Of a stretch of DNA of 64,000 nt, positions 35,101 to 48,020 are shown piece after piece (position 1 is the stretch's first letter; each line of letters begins with the position of its first letter). The stretch comes from Diospyros lotus (taxonomy: Eukaryota; Streptophyta; Magnoliopsida; Ericales; Ebenaceae), in NCBI RefSeq assembly GCF_014633365.1, contig NC_068342.1, positions 1,598,622-1,662,621 on the forward strand, written 5' to 3'. Under the pieces are notes generated by a model, which saw only the letters and a list, made by a program, of their open reading frames with translations, was not told the origin of the DNA and did no database searches. The position numbers were made by a program, and so were the translations under genes.

Positions 35101-35646
35101 GAATAACGAGTTCGTGTTGTCGAAATTATTTTTTATGATTTTTTATTTTTTTATTTTTGCTCTTTTTGGTTTTTTGGCTTGTTACTATGATTTTTTCATA
35201 TGCCTCTTTTCAACTTCTTGTTTTCAAGTGTAGATTAAAGCTTCACACAAGGAGGTTGACAGGATGCTTCAAGAACACAGGTATTTGTGTAGTGCCTTTT
35301 TTCCATTCCATTTTTTCCTTCCCAAGTAAAAGTATATGAAAAGAAATATATAATTATTGCATGCTGCATGTTGCATATTTGAGCTTAGTTGATTGAGTCT
35401 GGAGTGATGAAATTGTTTCAAAGTGCTCAAATTTTTCTGGACCAGCTTCTCAGAGGAAACAGGGTTTAGAACTTACAGTACCCGACGAGCCTTTGGCAAC
35501 TAGATATTACATGTTCTAATCAGTTTCTTTGCCTTTCCAGATCATCTTCCATGCAAGGTAAGCTGTTAAAGCACAATCTTGATTCAGAGGTTGTAGATGC
35601 TCTCAAGGATCTTAGGAAGAAGCTATCTGAAAACGAGGCAAAGTAG
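25353..35646 (+). CDS. YacP-type NYN-domain protein, plastid-targeted (303 aa, ten exons)
   Basis: Exons: 25353-25505, 27632-27703, 27774-27898, 27991-28151, 29297-29366, 30958-31012, 32772-32855, 34455-34493, 35234-35280 and 35541-35646 (TAG). All introns are GT/AG, and the phases close to 304 codons including the stop. Residues 1-51 are Ser/Lys/Cys-rich with few acids, resembling a chloroplast transit peptide. The YacP/NYN (PIN-like) domain starts at VPVLLVDGYN (about 126-135) and shows four acidic positions expected of the metal-dependent RNase site: D132, D179 (VVFDAMM), D206 (TCADAW) and D230 (VTSDN). Bacterial relatives (Rae1/YacP) cleave mRNA at the ribosome, so a plastid RNA-cleavage role is inferred. 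By memory the match is At2g02410. Intron 1 holds a hAT remnant, intron 7 SINE-like inserts and intron 8 a 21-bp hairpin. Confidence 0.92.
25830..26972 (-). mobile_element. Decayed hAT transposon in intron 1 of the NYN gene
   Basis: Termini TAGTGGCGGAGCCAGA and TGGCTCTGCCACTG are inverted repeats. GGAAGAGC flanks both ends (25822-25829 and 26973-26980), a perfect 8-bp TSD. Inside, the minus strand at about 26173-25970 encodes TATIERVFSAMKFIKARL and WLNDSLIVYI, the hAT dimerisation region of TTF-type zinc-finger hAT transposases. At 1,143 bp it has lost most of the transposase, so it is a deletion derivative. It also contains irregular CCTAAATCCTTCAAAA-type repeats at about 26220-26500. Confidence 0.88.
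25970..26173 (-). pseudogene. hAT transposase C-terminal (dimerisation) remnant
   Basis: This open stretch of about 67 codons carries VDTATIERVFSAMKFIKARL then DQWLNDSLIVYIKNDIF. By family knowledge this is the C-terminal hAT dimerisation domain. No N-terminal zinc finger or catalytic RNase-H-like region was seen in the surrounding element. Confidence 0.8.
29710..29792 (+). repeat. SINE-like 3' end remnant in intron 5
   Basis: CCACATAGTGGAATAAAGG followed by a GTTGTTGTTG tail resembles the 3' end of plant Au-type SINEs. The 5' part is not recognisable. Confidence 0.4.
30047..30262 (-). repeat. SINE-like dispersed repeat with (GTT)n tail in intron 5
   Basis: On the minus strand it runs from a GGCTTGGGACCGG-containing region to a CCACATAGTGGGATAACG box and a GTTGTTGTTGTTG tail. 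The tail module matches the remnant at 29710-29792, so two copies in opposite orientation lie in one intron. Family assignment is by memory. Confidence 0.5.
32070..32105. repeat. C-run followed by A-run in intron 6
   Basis: Nineteen consecutive C (32070-32088) are followed by 17 A. It is preceded by shorter C-runs from 32053. A similar C10-A22 run is at 34052-34083 in intron 7. Confidence 0.9.
32200..32470 (-). repeat. Possible tRNA-derived SINE in intron 6
   Basis: The minus strand carries GAGTTCGACCC (B-box-like, about 32334-32344), with a GGTGGTGACCTAATGG A-box-like word about 40 bases upstream. No target duplication was resolved. Confidence 0.4.
33351..33557 (-). mobile_element. tRNA-derived SINE with 13-bp TSD in intron 7
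   Basis: GACTTAGCTACTT occurs at 33351-33363 and again at 33545-33557. Between them the minus strand has an A-box-like GGTCAAGTGGTTGG (33523-33510) and a B-box GGTTCGACTCC (33473-33463) at tRNA-like spacing. These are the internal Pol III promoter and TSD of a plant SINE. No long A tail is visible at the distal end. Confidence 0.72.
34607..34653. other. Perfect 21-bp stem hairpin in intron 8 of the NYN gene
   Basis: Arms 34607-34627 and 34633-34653 are exact reverse complements (core TTGACTTTAGTCTGG) with a five-base loop GCATT. It may be the remnant of a tiny MITE. No protein or known RNA was recognised. Confidence 0.85.
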
Positions 35647-37817
35647 CTCACCAGGTTCTTCAGCTAAATCATATGCTTTGTTTGTGCTAAAATGCAAAGA
35701 AATATCCAGACATCTATTATTCGCCTACACTTAATCTTGATCTGATCTTATTTGGGGATCGCATAGCCAGTTTTAACTACTAATGATTTACTTTAGTTGT
35801 AATGCATATAGCTGTTTTCTAGATTGATACTTGATATGTGCAATTTATATTTTTCGGGTTTCTCGATTAAGGACTTCATGCTGCAATGGCTCCATTCCCT
35901 GACCACGATATTGACATTGCATCTACCATCTGCATATATATATATATATATGAAACCAGAAAGCCTTGGGCAAAATAAGAACCCTTGTTACTGACTGATC
36001 ATGGAAAAGTTTCCATACTACTAGCAGAAGAGTATGTTTAAAGACTCTTTGTATATTGTGCTATCATTATAAGTTTCCCAGATCGTTTGTATCTTAGTGC
36101 TATCACTGGACAATTCTAAGGTATCACAATGGTATCGGTGTCCTCAGCAAGGGCATCTCCAGCCTTGTGTCACAGGGCGCCCCTCTTATTAGTTGGTATA
36201 CCACAACAGTTTGGAGAAAAGCCCAAGTTGTTTCTGCAACAATTGCGGGCCTTGTGGCCCAGATCTAGCTCAAATTTTCTTTTAACCTATCTGGGCCATC
36301 ATCCCTTGTAGTATTGTCTAGATGCAAGGTCTAATGATTGAAGTACCCTTTCATGGTGTGGTATTAATTAATATTATATTATAATAATAACGATAATGAT
36401 AAAATAAGAATTAATATTGTTCCATCAGTACGTACGTGTGACTCAGAGAGTCAACCCACCCCAAGCCAAACCATTTTTGTACATATATTAGAGGTGAGGC
36501 AGCAAAGTCGTATGCTTCACGTGACACTCTTTCCTTGTTTATTGAACTTTCTCACACTTACACAATTAAGTTAATTTAGTCTCATCGAAAAGAAGTTCTT
36601 GGGACAAGAGTGAATGGAATCGAATAAATATTGTATTTGTAATAAAGGATCTTATAGAATCTAATTAGACCGGCAACGAAAATGATTGGTAAAGTTAAGA
36701 AAATCATATTTAATTCGATAAAATTTTTTGTATAATAGAATATTAACACCCTATTTTTTGGCTCATTAAAAAATAAAAAAAATCTCAAAGTTATGATTAA
36801 TTGAGTGGGATAATTTAATTTTCATTTGAGAAGATAAATGTATCGACTACTTAAAATGGTATGCCTACATGTCTATATATATAGATTTTTTTTTTATAAG
36901 TAAAGATATCGTATAGAACAAAACTATAAAACGTCAATAATTTAAATTTGGGTATATCTCGAGCAAGTACGAAGAAAATTAAAATAAGAACACAAAAAAA
37001 AAAAAAAAAAAAAGACTTTTCTCACATCATATTCATACAGAAAAAAACGTGTTGGAGACCACTTGCATCAAGTTGGGTCCTTAATCACTTTGCCGGAACT
37101 TTTAGATCCATAACTCACCTTTTCAATCGCATACATTTTTTTTTTCTGTATCTCTCTCTCTTCAATTGGGATTTTAATTTCTTCTAAAATATATCTCAGA
37201 ACTAGAAATTTAATCTAAATACTTAACGGTCTCTAAGTCTACAACTTTCTTTATAATATATATATATATATATATATTTTATAGACTTTTATGATCCCGT
37301 TAAGCTCGTAATTCGTATCACCTTTACATCCAACCTTTATATTAACGAGAGAGAAGAAGATAACTATACTTTGCAGACAGAAGAATCAAAAACCATTAAT
37401 TGGGGGGACAGTATTAATGGATGTGTATATATATATATATATATATGGAAGTCTGATCAAGTCTGCATGCAGTCTGACAGTCAAGAATGTATATAATTAA
37501 CATGGATCCACGGCATGAATGAGCGGTGGCATAATGAATGAGAATGGCCACATGACCCCCAAAGTACTGATCACTGAGACAAGCCAGAAAGGTGTCGTCT
37601 TCTTCGGGCTAGTTATTACACACAGAGTCTGGTGAGTCAAATATTATAGAACTTCCTGGTCTTCAGTCAGAGGGTTGTCAACTCATCATCATCCACATCC
37701 ATGCATGGCCCATGCATGGTCCTCCTCCTCCTCCTCCTCCTCCTCATCATCGTGAATTCAATGCATGCATGGCCACATCCCCTGCCGCCGGTCATCACGG
37801 CCATTCTTCTCTACTTA

Positions 37818-38177
37818 GATTTTCAGGGTTTATCACATACTTTTAGGGTACTGCCCCAAAATGAGAGAATTATTGCCATATAATATGAGAAGGGTATGGT
37901 GTAAATATAAGAGGGGGATATGGGATATGGGTACCCTTATGCTAGAATTCACCCTTAAGTTTTACATTTTTTTTATTCATAAACTTTTACATTTTAACCC
38001 TCAAACTTCAAAAAAATGCTTTTGTCCTTTTAGATTTTGAGGGCTCACAGGGTTATATACTTTTTGTGTACTGTCCAAAAAGAAGAGAATTGCCATATAA
38101 TATGAAAAGGGTATGTTATAAATATAAGAGGGAGTTATGGGTACCCCTTATGCTAGAATTCACCCTTAAGTTTAAGG
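37818..38177. repeat. Direct duplication of a ~140-bp segment
   Basis: Segment 37818-37965 and segment 38038-38177 share GCCATATAATATGA, TAAATATAAGAGGG, ATGGGTACCC and TGCTAGAATTCACCCTTAAG in the same order, with small indels. About 70 bases of unrelated sequence separate them. Confidence 0.8.
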
Positions 38178-38934
38178 CGGTCGTATTTAGTGTAATTTGT
38201 TATTTAATACTAAAAATAGAATATATAATTAAAAAATTTAAAAAATACCAAAATTTATAATTATTTGAATCTTTCCTTTGACGAATTAATTGCTGGCAAG
38301 TATTAATATATAAATCGGATCAATACAAGAAAATTCATACATTCTAATTAATTATTTTCTCTCCTTCTCCCTTTCTAATATTGGTATAGTAGTTCTTAAT
38401 AGAGCAAACAATTATAGCTTATTTTATGAAAAATTATAATCTAGATAGAAGAGAGTGACCTAGTCGTAAGGGTTTTTAATGGGCCCTTCAATTAAAAGAC
38501 CTAATAACTTGTCGACGCTTCGCTTCGCATTTTTATATCACACATAATTAAATATTGAGATGAACTTAAATTTAAAAATTTAATTAAAATCACTTTAAGT
38601 GGGTTATATCAACCTAATAACTCGTTTATTTATAGCTTAAAATATTAATTAGTAAAATAAATATTTTATGTATATCTCAAACTTAGGATTGGGTCAAATT
38701 GTGAATTATTATCCTTAAATTGATCATGGTGATGATATATGATGAGAGGTGATTGCTCACTGGCCTGTCAGCTCACAATGCCCTTTTTTATATGCTTCTT
38801 AAGTTCATTCTTGTCCCTTCCTATTTATTCCATGTAGAAAATTCAAACTCATGCACTAATTGTAGTTTGATTTTTTGATTATATATATATATAAATTCAT
38901 TTTAATTTTGAGTGTAATTTCCAACAATTTTTTA

Positions 38935-39310
38935 TGCACGGAAACACTAGAATAGTGTCGTTTGGCATTTCAAAACGTTTCTTACCCCGAAAGGCCAAAA
39001 AACACTAAAAAATATTTTTTTTGTCGTTTATGTAATTTTAGAATCGTTTCACAATATTGAAAAAATATTGAGAACATGCTTTTGTTCCACAACGACGTGA
39101 AAGACGAAATCAATTTTATCTCTATTGTCCAAACAATCACCTTAGAGACAAAAATAAGTTGTGTTTATATTTGTTTGAATAAATGACAAAATTTATTTAA
39201 AAAAAAATCTTATATTTTTTCTTACCCTTTTCCCAATATTTCCATTTCTTTTTTTTTAAATACCATTTCTCCGTTTTCGTTTCTCACAACCAAATCTAAC
39301 TATTATAGTT
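38935..39310. repeat. Dispersed repeat family R2, copy 1
   Basis: It contains ACACTAGAATAGTGTCGTTT, then CAAAACGTTTC, ATCGTTTCACAATATTG, and a tail with TTTCCATTTCTT. The same word order recurs at 51460-51890 and 55400-55800. Confidence 0.55.
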
Positions 39311-40689
39311 TACAAAATATTATTTTATTAAAATACTAAAAGCTAAATAGAAATCAATTTGTTCACAAATAACAATCAATCATTGTTATCATTATTCTAC
39401 GTTAAAACATTTTTTAATTAATTTTAATAAAATTTGGACGCTAATGCCTAATCTCCCAAAAAGAAATCCAATTTTACTTAACCCAAATTAATTAGGCTAA
39501 TTTAGTTTAATTTTATTTTTTAATTAAATCGTTTGGGTCCATACACACACGAACCTAACGATAAACTCGAAACTAATATAAAACCCAAACTAACCCGATG
39601 AATTAAAGTATTGCAGGGCAATGGATAGCCCACATCTAAGGTTGGTTTGGACATTAAATCTATCTACATGCTCCTCCATAGCATCATTTAATGAATATCT
39701 GAATGTTAAACCTAACTTCCTTTGACTACCGCCAAGAAGATAAATGCTCTCAACCCACCAAACATTTGACCAACACTTACACATATATACAAGCATGTAT
39801 ACATATATACACACATATACATACACATACATACATATATATATGTCGGTAATTGGTAGTTGCCATTTAGTTTTTATATTTTTTCTCAGTAATTAAATTT
39901 TATTTTTATATTTTAAATAAACATAGAAATAATATTTTAAAATTTTAACTTTTTTCTATAATTAAAAATATATTAAATAAAAAACAGAACTGTACAGAAA
40001 TAATATTAAGACATATCTCGAGCACGATACAAATAATAGAGAAAAGTTACCACGTACAAGATTTAGACACTAGGACTCTGCATCTTGAAAAGCAAGAAAC
40101 GTAGAATCTACAAAATACTACTAAATACATTTCAGAGAGTGATGCTGAATGTGAATCAAACCTAACTCCGGCGACAACCGAGAAAATTATATAGTGGAAA
40201 GATAGTTTTAGAGCGCAGTTTGAATCAAATGCGTCAACTGGGATTCACTTTACTGAGGTAACTTTTAAAAAGTTGATATTAATTATGATAAGAATAAAAA
40301 TTAAAAATAAAAAAAAGAGAGAGAGAAGAGAATTAGGGTTTGGTTGGGAGAAGTGATGCAGAAAGGACGGCCGAGTGGTGCAGAAAGGACGGTCGAGTGG
40401 TTTACGTCGTCGAGAAACCATTGGTCGGGCGGTTTTGTGACGAAGCCCTCAACCCCCCCCCGGCCCCTGACGCAGTCCATTGGTCGGTGATGGGCCCTAA
40501 CCCAACTTGTTTGTTGGGCCCATCTCACTCATCATCTTGTCTTCTTTTGGATTTTACTCCTTTTATTTCCCAATTTTTGTGCCCTTCTTTTGTCAATTTG
40601 CATCCCCCCTTCTCTCTCTATATTGTCTATATATATAGATGCGTGCATATATACTTAAAAACTAAATAAATAATTTTAAATAAAAATAT

Positions 40690-40870
40690 ATTAGATAGCA
40701 TTTGATAATTATATTTTATTTTATTTTTAAGCAAAAATGTAAATAAAATGAGATAGTGATTAAGTTGTTTGAAAAATTAGTTATTATTTAAAAATTATAA
40801 GAGTGTAGCTAACTTTTTATTTTTTAGGCACGATACCTTTATGTATCTTAGGAAAACGCTTTATTGACAA
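40690..40870 (+). repeat. SINE-like family S2, copy 1
   Basis: It shares GCATTTGATAATTATA, TTTAAGCAAA and AGTTGTTTGAAAAATTAGT with the copies at 52210-52385 (-), 55130-55330 (+) and 61300-61465 (-). Its B-box region is degenerate. Confidence 0.5.
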
Positions 40871-43122
40871 AGTTTTATGACACCAAAATATGGTATTATT
40901 TACATAAGATAAATAGCTTAATCAAGTATTGTTACTTTATTAAATTGTATCGGTTGGATTAAAAAACGAAGTCTTTTATGTAACAGAGTTTTATGTCTCT
41001 CGACCTTTTTTTATCATCAGCCTAAGAATAAGTGATCATAAAGGAAATAGATGTTGAGATGCAAATGAGACTTGATTCATCCTATTTAAATATCTATTTT
41101 AATGAATTTTTAAAAAATATTATATCTCTATCTTTATTTTTATATTTATTTTAATATTAAGTACAAATAATTGAGATGTATTGAAGACTCGTTTACGTCC
41201 ATATATATGTGCGCTAGAAAATCTTCCACAATTTTTTTTTTTAAAGGAAACTACATTTGTTCATCCTAAAATTTTACTAAATTACACGTGTGCTCCTAAT
41301 ATTTTGAAAATTACATTAATTTCCCCTAGGTGTAAAAATTGTTATAGCAAAATATATCATGATAAGGTATTGATATATTGTGTTAATTATAGGTCACTAC
41401 TATGAATAAAAATAGTTAGTTATTGATATTTAAAAATAATTTTAAAATTCAAAATTATCTCAACTATTTTTATTATTTAGCTATAATACCTTCTTACTTT
41501 TGTTTTATTACTAAAGCACCCCAAAAGAATTATATATATTAGGAAAGTTTTTTTTTTGTTGAAAAATAAAAATAATTAAGACAATGGCAACTATTTTGTT
41601 GTAATAATTATTTTTTTTTTTGTTAACGCACCATCATGAGTGCCCATCGCTGTTCGGCTCCACCATTTCAGCATGAGAGATAAATCAAGGAACCCAGTAG
41701 GCAGGTTTCAACCCCTAGTACAACGCCAAATGTGAAGGTAGTAAGTATTTTTTATTTTTCATGGTTGGTCATTGTCTACTAAACTATCTCTTGATCATGA
41801 CTCGAATATGAAATCTGAGGGCTCAAAAAGCAACACCCCAATAATTATTCATTTGCCAATTGATCTACGCCTTAGGGGCTGTAATAACTATTTTTATTTT
41901 ATGCTATAATAACCCATAATAAAATGTACTTGACATTCTATGAGTTTCAAATCATCTTATAAAAGATATAACTATATTTGCGAGTTTCGATATCTATTTT
42001 TACAAAGTAAAGTGCGTACCTTTTTGAATTATGTTACACAACTTGTTTCTTATTTTTACATTGCACCAATCTTTGGTATTTATATTTAAAAATAAAAATA
42101 TTATTTAGACGTTTAAACTTAATATTTGTAGCGATTTTTTAGATTGATGTAGTATTTTTTGTGTCATATTCATAAGAAAAATATTATTTGTACAAATAAG
42201 TAGATTACCAAGAGAATGGCCAAAGGCGTCAAATCACAAAAATGCCTTCACCCAATTTACCAATTCATCATTCTTGCCATTGGTTGTCTTATCTTTCCTT
42301 AGCCATGGCCGCTTCGAGCAAGTTCCGCCTCATTTCATTTCTTCGCCTTCACGTCGTCTCGCGACACATCTCGTTGTCTTCACCTCTCTCTGTGTTGCCT
42401 TGCGACACGCCTCGCCGATCGTTGATGCATCCTGTCATCGCCCCGTTGCAGCATCTCACGTGAACACCACTGCATCCTGTTGTCGCCTCGCCATAGCGCC
42501 TAGCATCGATCACCGTTGCACCATCTCATCGCCTTTTTGCTGTCGCCTTTGGATGAAACCCTATTAAGCTTTATGAATCAAGCCTAATCGAGCTTAATTT
42601 GTGGATGAAACCCTATTGGGCTTTATGAATCAAGCTCGATCGGATTAAGCCCGGTCGGGATTCATCATCATCGGATGAAGTCCGATTTAATCATCGAGTT
42701 TATACATATTCTCGGTACATGTAACACAGTTCTATTTATAAAGACATGTAAGAGATTAATGTAGAATGTCAATTATAATATTAAATTGAAGTGTTTAAAT
42801 AATATTTCTAGTTGGAAAAATAAAGGACAGCACTTTCTTAAAAACTTTGATAAGTGGTTACAAATATAAGAATATATATTAATTAATAAGGCATGTGATT
42901 GTGTTGACGATTCTTCCACGAAATTCTAGTTGACATTTGGTTGCAGGCGCTTTGAATGCCATCATCAAAGCAACACACACACACACACACACATACCCAA
43001 GAATTAAGCTCTCAACCCACAATGCCGCCCTAGTTTTAATGGCAAAGGCAAGAAGATATTCAACTTGTTCACAGCCATTAAAGGGCTTATAGGTCCACCA
43101 GCTTCTATAATTATTTTTTAAG

Positions 43123-43479
43123 TTAGTATTTATTAATTAAGAGATAGATAAAATATATATATATAAAATATTTTTTATTGTATTTGTTAAATTATCTACT
43201 GACTTTTAAAAAAGCAGTCACGTAACTTCTTATTAAGGTTTTTTCAAATAAATAAATTTGTTTCTTCCCTATTCAGATAAATTTATCTTGATTTTTATAG
43301 ATATAAAAAAAATGACGTCTGTGTCTTCTAGTGCATTTAAAAAAAAATTAACAAACAGTTTGATAAAATTCTTGAAATGCTTCACAAGCTTATCTTAACT
43401 ATTCTATATCTTGGTTCGGAAAACATTCTAATTTTATCTTGATATAATCTTATCTTACTCATTTTAATAAATGCTACCT
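43123..43479 (-). mobile_element. Tourist-like MITE copy
   Basis: Reversed copy. It starts GTTAGTATTTATTAATTAAG, contains AGTCACGTAAC and AGATAAATTTATC, and ends ATTTTAATAAATGCTACC before TAA. Confidence 0.7.
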
Positions 43480-45114
43480 AAAAAAATGTTATCTGGACAT
43501 TTATTTATAAAACTAAAAATGTTAATTAAATATTTAATCTTGATGTATTGTATTGTACTATATGTGGTATCAATTTAGATGTATAATATATTAATGAAAA
43601 ATATCACCTCAAGTGTCAAAATTAATAAGTGTTCAAGTAACACTTTCGTTGTACAATATTTGCAATATTTATGTACTAATGTGTTGTGTTTTATATCACA
43701 ACAATACAAATGCATTGAGTATATTAAAAATGGTGCATGTGAGAGTCCAAGTATTTCTAAACAACGAATACAACTATCAAATATATTTTTATAAATAAGA
43801 ATTTCATGACAAATTAGGATTAGACCTTGTTTGGAGAAATCAATTATTAATTGCCCCTAACCAAGCTATTTTATTCTATTAGGGTGCTTTAATGGCTTGT
43901 CGAGCTAGAAATGGACAAGGCCTAGCTAGGTAGCTATATATGTGATAAGGATATAACTCTGGACTTTTGACTTCATTCTATATGAATTATATATGTATCA
44001 AATTGGTTTCCCACTAGCATTTTTAATTAAATTAGATTAAAAATATATTTCATTTAATTATCTGTTGTGTTTTTTTTTTTTTTTGAATCTCAATAAATGA
44101 AAAAATTAGTTGAAAAATGATGATGGTTCTATGATTGATTGTCGCATGCCGTTTTAGCATTCGCACCTCAAGGACTATACCTATAAAGAAAAAATATACC
44201 ATCTTTAGATTTCAACCTTGGAAACTATACTTGCAAGGGAATGAGAAGAGACTATGTTCCTCGGTTTGGTTTTTGACACTCAAATTAATAAAGAAAAAGT
44301 ACTAACTCTATAAAAGAAAGATCAAAAGTAAACTAGAGATGTTAGAAGTATTGTATGGGGAGGGGAAGGGGTTTCTACCTTTGATAAAGTGATTGGAGGT
44401 GAGGTACTTGAAATAGACTTCAAGATCTCCCAGCTCGTATCCCGTGGATTTCAAGAGAATTTCTTAGACTTGATGAGGATGGGATAGGATTCTCCCCATT
44501 TGCCCAAAATCTTCATCCTAACATTGACACATGTCTTATTTCTAGAACTAAAATTTATCTCTTGAATTTGCTCGGAGAAACAGCACGTGTCATTCCCTAA
44601 AAGACTTGAGACTTAAACATATATAGAACAAATTTGGATTGGCTTTCTTAAAAAAAATATTTTGATAATGTTACATTGCCATGTCATGTTATCACTTTAG
44701 CTAGAGGTTTAAATATCTATCTCCACTCTATATATCTCCTTCAAGGATTTTGGATGTCGACACCAAAGTCGACAAAGATTGTTTAATGTTTAATTGTCTG
44801 GCAAACTTTCAATCTCATGGATGTTGAGGTGATTTAATATATATATATATATGTATATAGACACACACACGCACACACAAAACAAATTGTTTAGTTTCTT
44901 CTTGATGACCTAATTTTCCCTGTGTCTAACAACTTTGTAACCTTTAGCTTGACTTTGCTCGATCGAATTAGTTTATATTTATAGAAAGAGCAAAAAAGAT
45001 AACATCTTTCTAGCTAGCTAGCTAGCTTGACCATGAATAATCCATTTATTTTCTCCAGAAAGTTAACTTGAAAATTAAGTGGGAAATGAACCACGACAAA
45101 TGACACAAAACAAA

Positions 45115-45151
<37 letters not shown>

Positions 45152-46278
45152 AATATGAACTTGAGAGACCAAGATATTGTAATGCACAATGTATTGCTCA
45201 AACAAGAGAAACAATGATTTGTGATTTGTGGAAATTTGGAAGCTTTCTAAAGGCGGTTTGAGGGATTGACTAAATGGGTTTGCAGTGACGCCAATTAATA
45301 GCTTCAAAAATTTAATCCCTAAATAAGGTTTGAAAACAATCATATTCAACCACATATAAAAATAATAAATAATAAAGAGTCGGCTAACATCAACTTAGAC
45401 AAGAACCATAACATGAATAGGGAAATAGAGAAAACTGGATATCCCTATTCTTGACCAAACCCTTAGTTCTCGTCAACATCTGATCAGGAAGCTCCACTCT
45501 TCGACAGCTCACCATTACTAATCTGCCAAACCTCTCTTTCGATTGTCTACATGTGATCAATTGATAGGTCTCACTTCTTTTTTTTTTTGGCAAATTACAA
45601 TTTGTATTTTAAGTAAATGTTATTTTTTTGGTAACTTGAGAAACTCGAGCGACTTCTTGATCACATACAGTCTTCGATCCAGATCTATCTCACCCTCTTT
45701 AAAATTTACACTCCATCTATTCTACAACCCCAAGTGAACAGACAAGTTTGTTTCAAACCGAAGCTCAAGGTCTTGATCCTTCAAATAGACACAAACAATT
45801 GTACAATTTCGTAGAGAAACAAATTCGAATCCAAGACATCACGATATCCCAATCTCCTGAATGCATGCAATAGACCGTTTACGCTACCTTAAATGTTAAT
45901 AGATGCTTTATAAAAAATGTAAAACGGTAATAAAGAGTTTTTCAATATTCAAGTCATGTAGTTACAAATGTGGGAATTAAGAAGTGTCCACTTCCCCTCT
46001 CATCTAAACTAATCTAATTAATTTAATCCCCAAAATGACCACTGAAATCAACTAACTTCTAGATATAATATATGACCCTTTTACTAATAATTGCTCTATC
46101 CAAGCAATTATTAGTGACGATTAATTGTATAGATCTTGGTAGGTTAAAAAGTGATGTAAATTTGTTTGGGAGCAGGTCTCTCTTGGGGGTTGTGGTCGGC
46201 TCTGAAATGGAGTGGCAACATCCATCACAAATTGTTCATCACTTTTGTTGTTTATGCTATGGTTTATTTTTTTTTGAA

Positions 46279-46650
46279 TAGTGTTTAATAAAATGAGTAA
46301 GATAAAATTATATTAAGATAATATTAAAATATTTTTCGTATCAAAATATAAAATGGTCAAGATAAGGATAAAAAATATTATAAGATTTTTATCAGATTAT
46401 TTGTTATATTTTTTGAAATGCATTGGGGACATATATATTATTTTTTCTTATTCTTAAGGTTTAAAATAAATTTAATTAGAGGGGGAGAGATAAATTTATC
46501 ACAATAATTCTAAATAAAAAGTTACGTGACTTTTTTTTTAAATATTATTAAATAAATTTAATAAATAAAATAAAAAATACTTTTGTTTTAAATGATTTTC
46601 ACATCGATCTCACTTTTTCCAACTCATATATTGATTAATAAACATTAGTT
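46279..46650 (+). mobile_element. Tourist-like MITE copy
   Basis: It starts ATAGTGTTTAATAAAATGAG, contains GAGATAAATTTATCACAATA and AGTTACGTGAC, and ends ATTGATTAATAAACATTAG. Confidence 0.65.
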
Positions 46651-48020
46651 TAGTAGGAACAAAATAATCGATGTTTTTCTGACAAAGAGTAAAAGGAGAT
46701 GCAATTAATTAGTTCATTAAACTTATGATGTAGTGTGAACAAGGTTGAATGCTCTCAAAGTTTTCTTATTTCTAATTTTCTTTTTTTTTTTAGGCGGGGG
46801 AGGAGTGGTCGAACCTTTTTTAGTTTTGATTTGAACGACCGGGGGAGGGGGGGGGGGAAGAATGGTCGAACCCTTTTTAGTTTTGATTTGATATTATGTT
46901 CAGTTCGAGATATATTCTAATTTTTATCGTGTGCATTATTGCTATTTCTATCGAATGCATTATTCATTTAGAAAAAAATGTGACGTAATGGACTTTGAAT
47001 TTTTTTTTCCTTTTCTTCTTGTTGTTGAAAATTACACACCAATTAAGAGCTAAATATAAAATAGTTAAGATATGTATTGAGACTAGAACTCAACAATAAC
47101 TAGAAGATACGAACTAGAATACGTTCTACGTTCTTCCCAATTTGGAGACGGGACTCCAATACGATACGAAGACACTTCTTTTGTGAATTCGGCCTGAAAA
47201 TAAATAAATAAATTTTAAAATTCTTCCATTGAAACGCAGCCTCAATTATATTATTTTTATGGGGTTTGAAAGAAGCTTCATAAATGGCCCATTGCCACGT
47301 CAGATTTAGGAGGCCAGCATGGGCGGTCCGTGACGTGGGTCCAATGAAAATGATTGGTTGGATCATATGAAATGATAAAAATAAAAAAAATCAAAGTATA
47401 TATAGAAATAATGGATATATAACATGGAAGTAATATTTTAATTAGATTAAAAATGATTTAAATAAATTTATGTAAAATTAATAAAAAAAAGTTTAATTGA
47501 AAGTGAATTTATTAAATAAAGTTTATCTTCCTGAGTAATTACTTTCAGATATATATATATATATGTCATCAATATTATGACATGGTATGCCAATTATTGT
47601 TTATAATAACAATAATCTATATATATATTATAACAAAACAGCAGTCAAAATTTTTCCCGCCCATTTCCAACTACTATTTAGATATTTTATTATATTTTTT
47701 AATTTTTTTTCTTACCCAAAATGGAATTTTTATAAGTCATTAATTAAGTCTAAATTTGTGAAAATCGTGTAGTTCTTGAAACACGTAAATATATTTTTTT
47801 ATTGTTAAATAGTGTTTGGAGAATGTGTAAATATGTTGATATATGAAGAGACAAAATTTAATTCATATTATTAATTTTTAAATATTAACATAAAATTTTA
47901 ATTGAAATAAATTACAGAAAAATGAGATTTTTTTAAATCCGGAGAACTCTTGAGATATCAGGTAATACCATTGAATACCGAATGCCAATTAAATTTTTTA
48001 TTTTAATTTAATTATATATA

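Larger units (their letters stand above)
35647..47615. other. 12-kb gene desert between NYN gene and Helitron
   Basis: No conserved coding sequence was recognised on either strand. It contains a ~140-bp direct duplication (37818-38177), a TTTGG-type dispersed repeat (38935-39310), a short 23-bp tandem unit near 40355-40401, SINE-like copies (40690-40870 and possibly 41630-41880 and 45740-45900), a GC-richer non-conserved island with a small duplication (42240-42660), two Tourist-like copies (43123-43479, 46279-46650), a (CA)n at 42972-42993, a (CT)n(TA)n at 45114-45151 and a G-run near 46841-46857. Confidence 0.6.

Noticed and set aside
36582..36788. Hydrophobic minus-strand open frame of 68 codons, considered as an organelle-DNA insertion
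   Set aside because: I could not match it to a plastid or mitochondrial gene. AT-rich DNA easily gives Phe/Ile/Leu-rich frames.
42242..42567. GC-richer open frames beginning near ATGGCCGC
   Set aside because: Two overlapping frames, no conserved motif, followed by a local duplication. It is more like the interior of an unidentified repeat than a gene.
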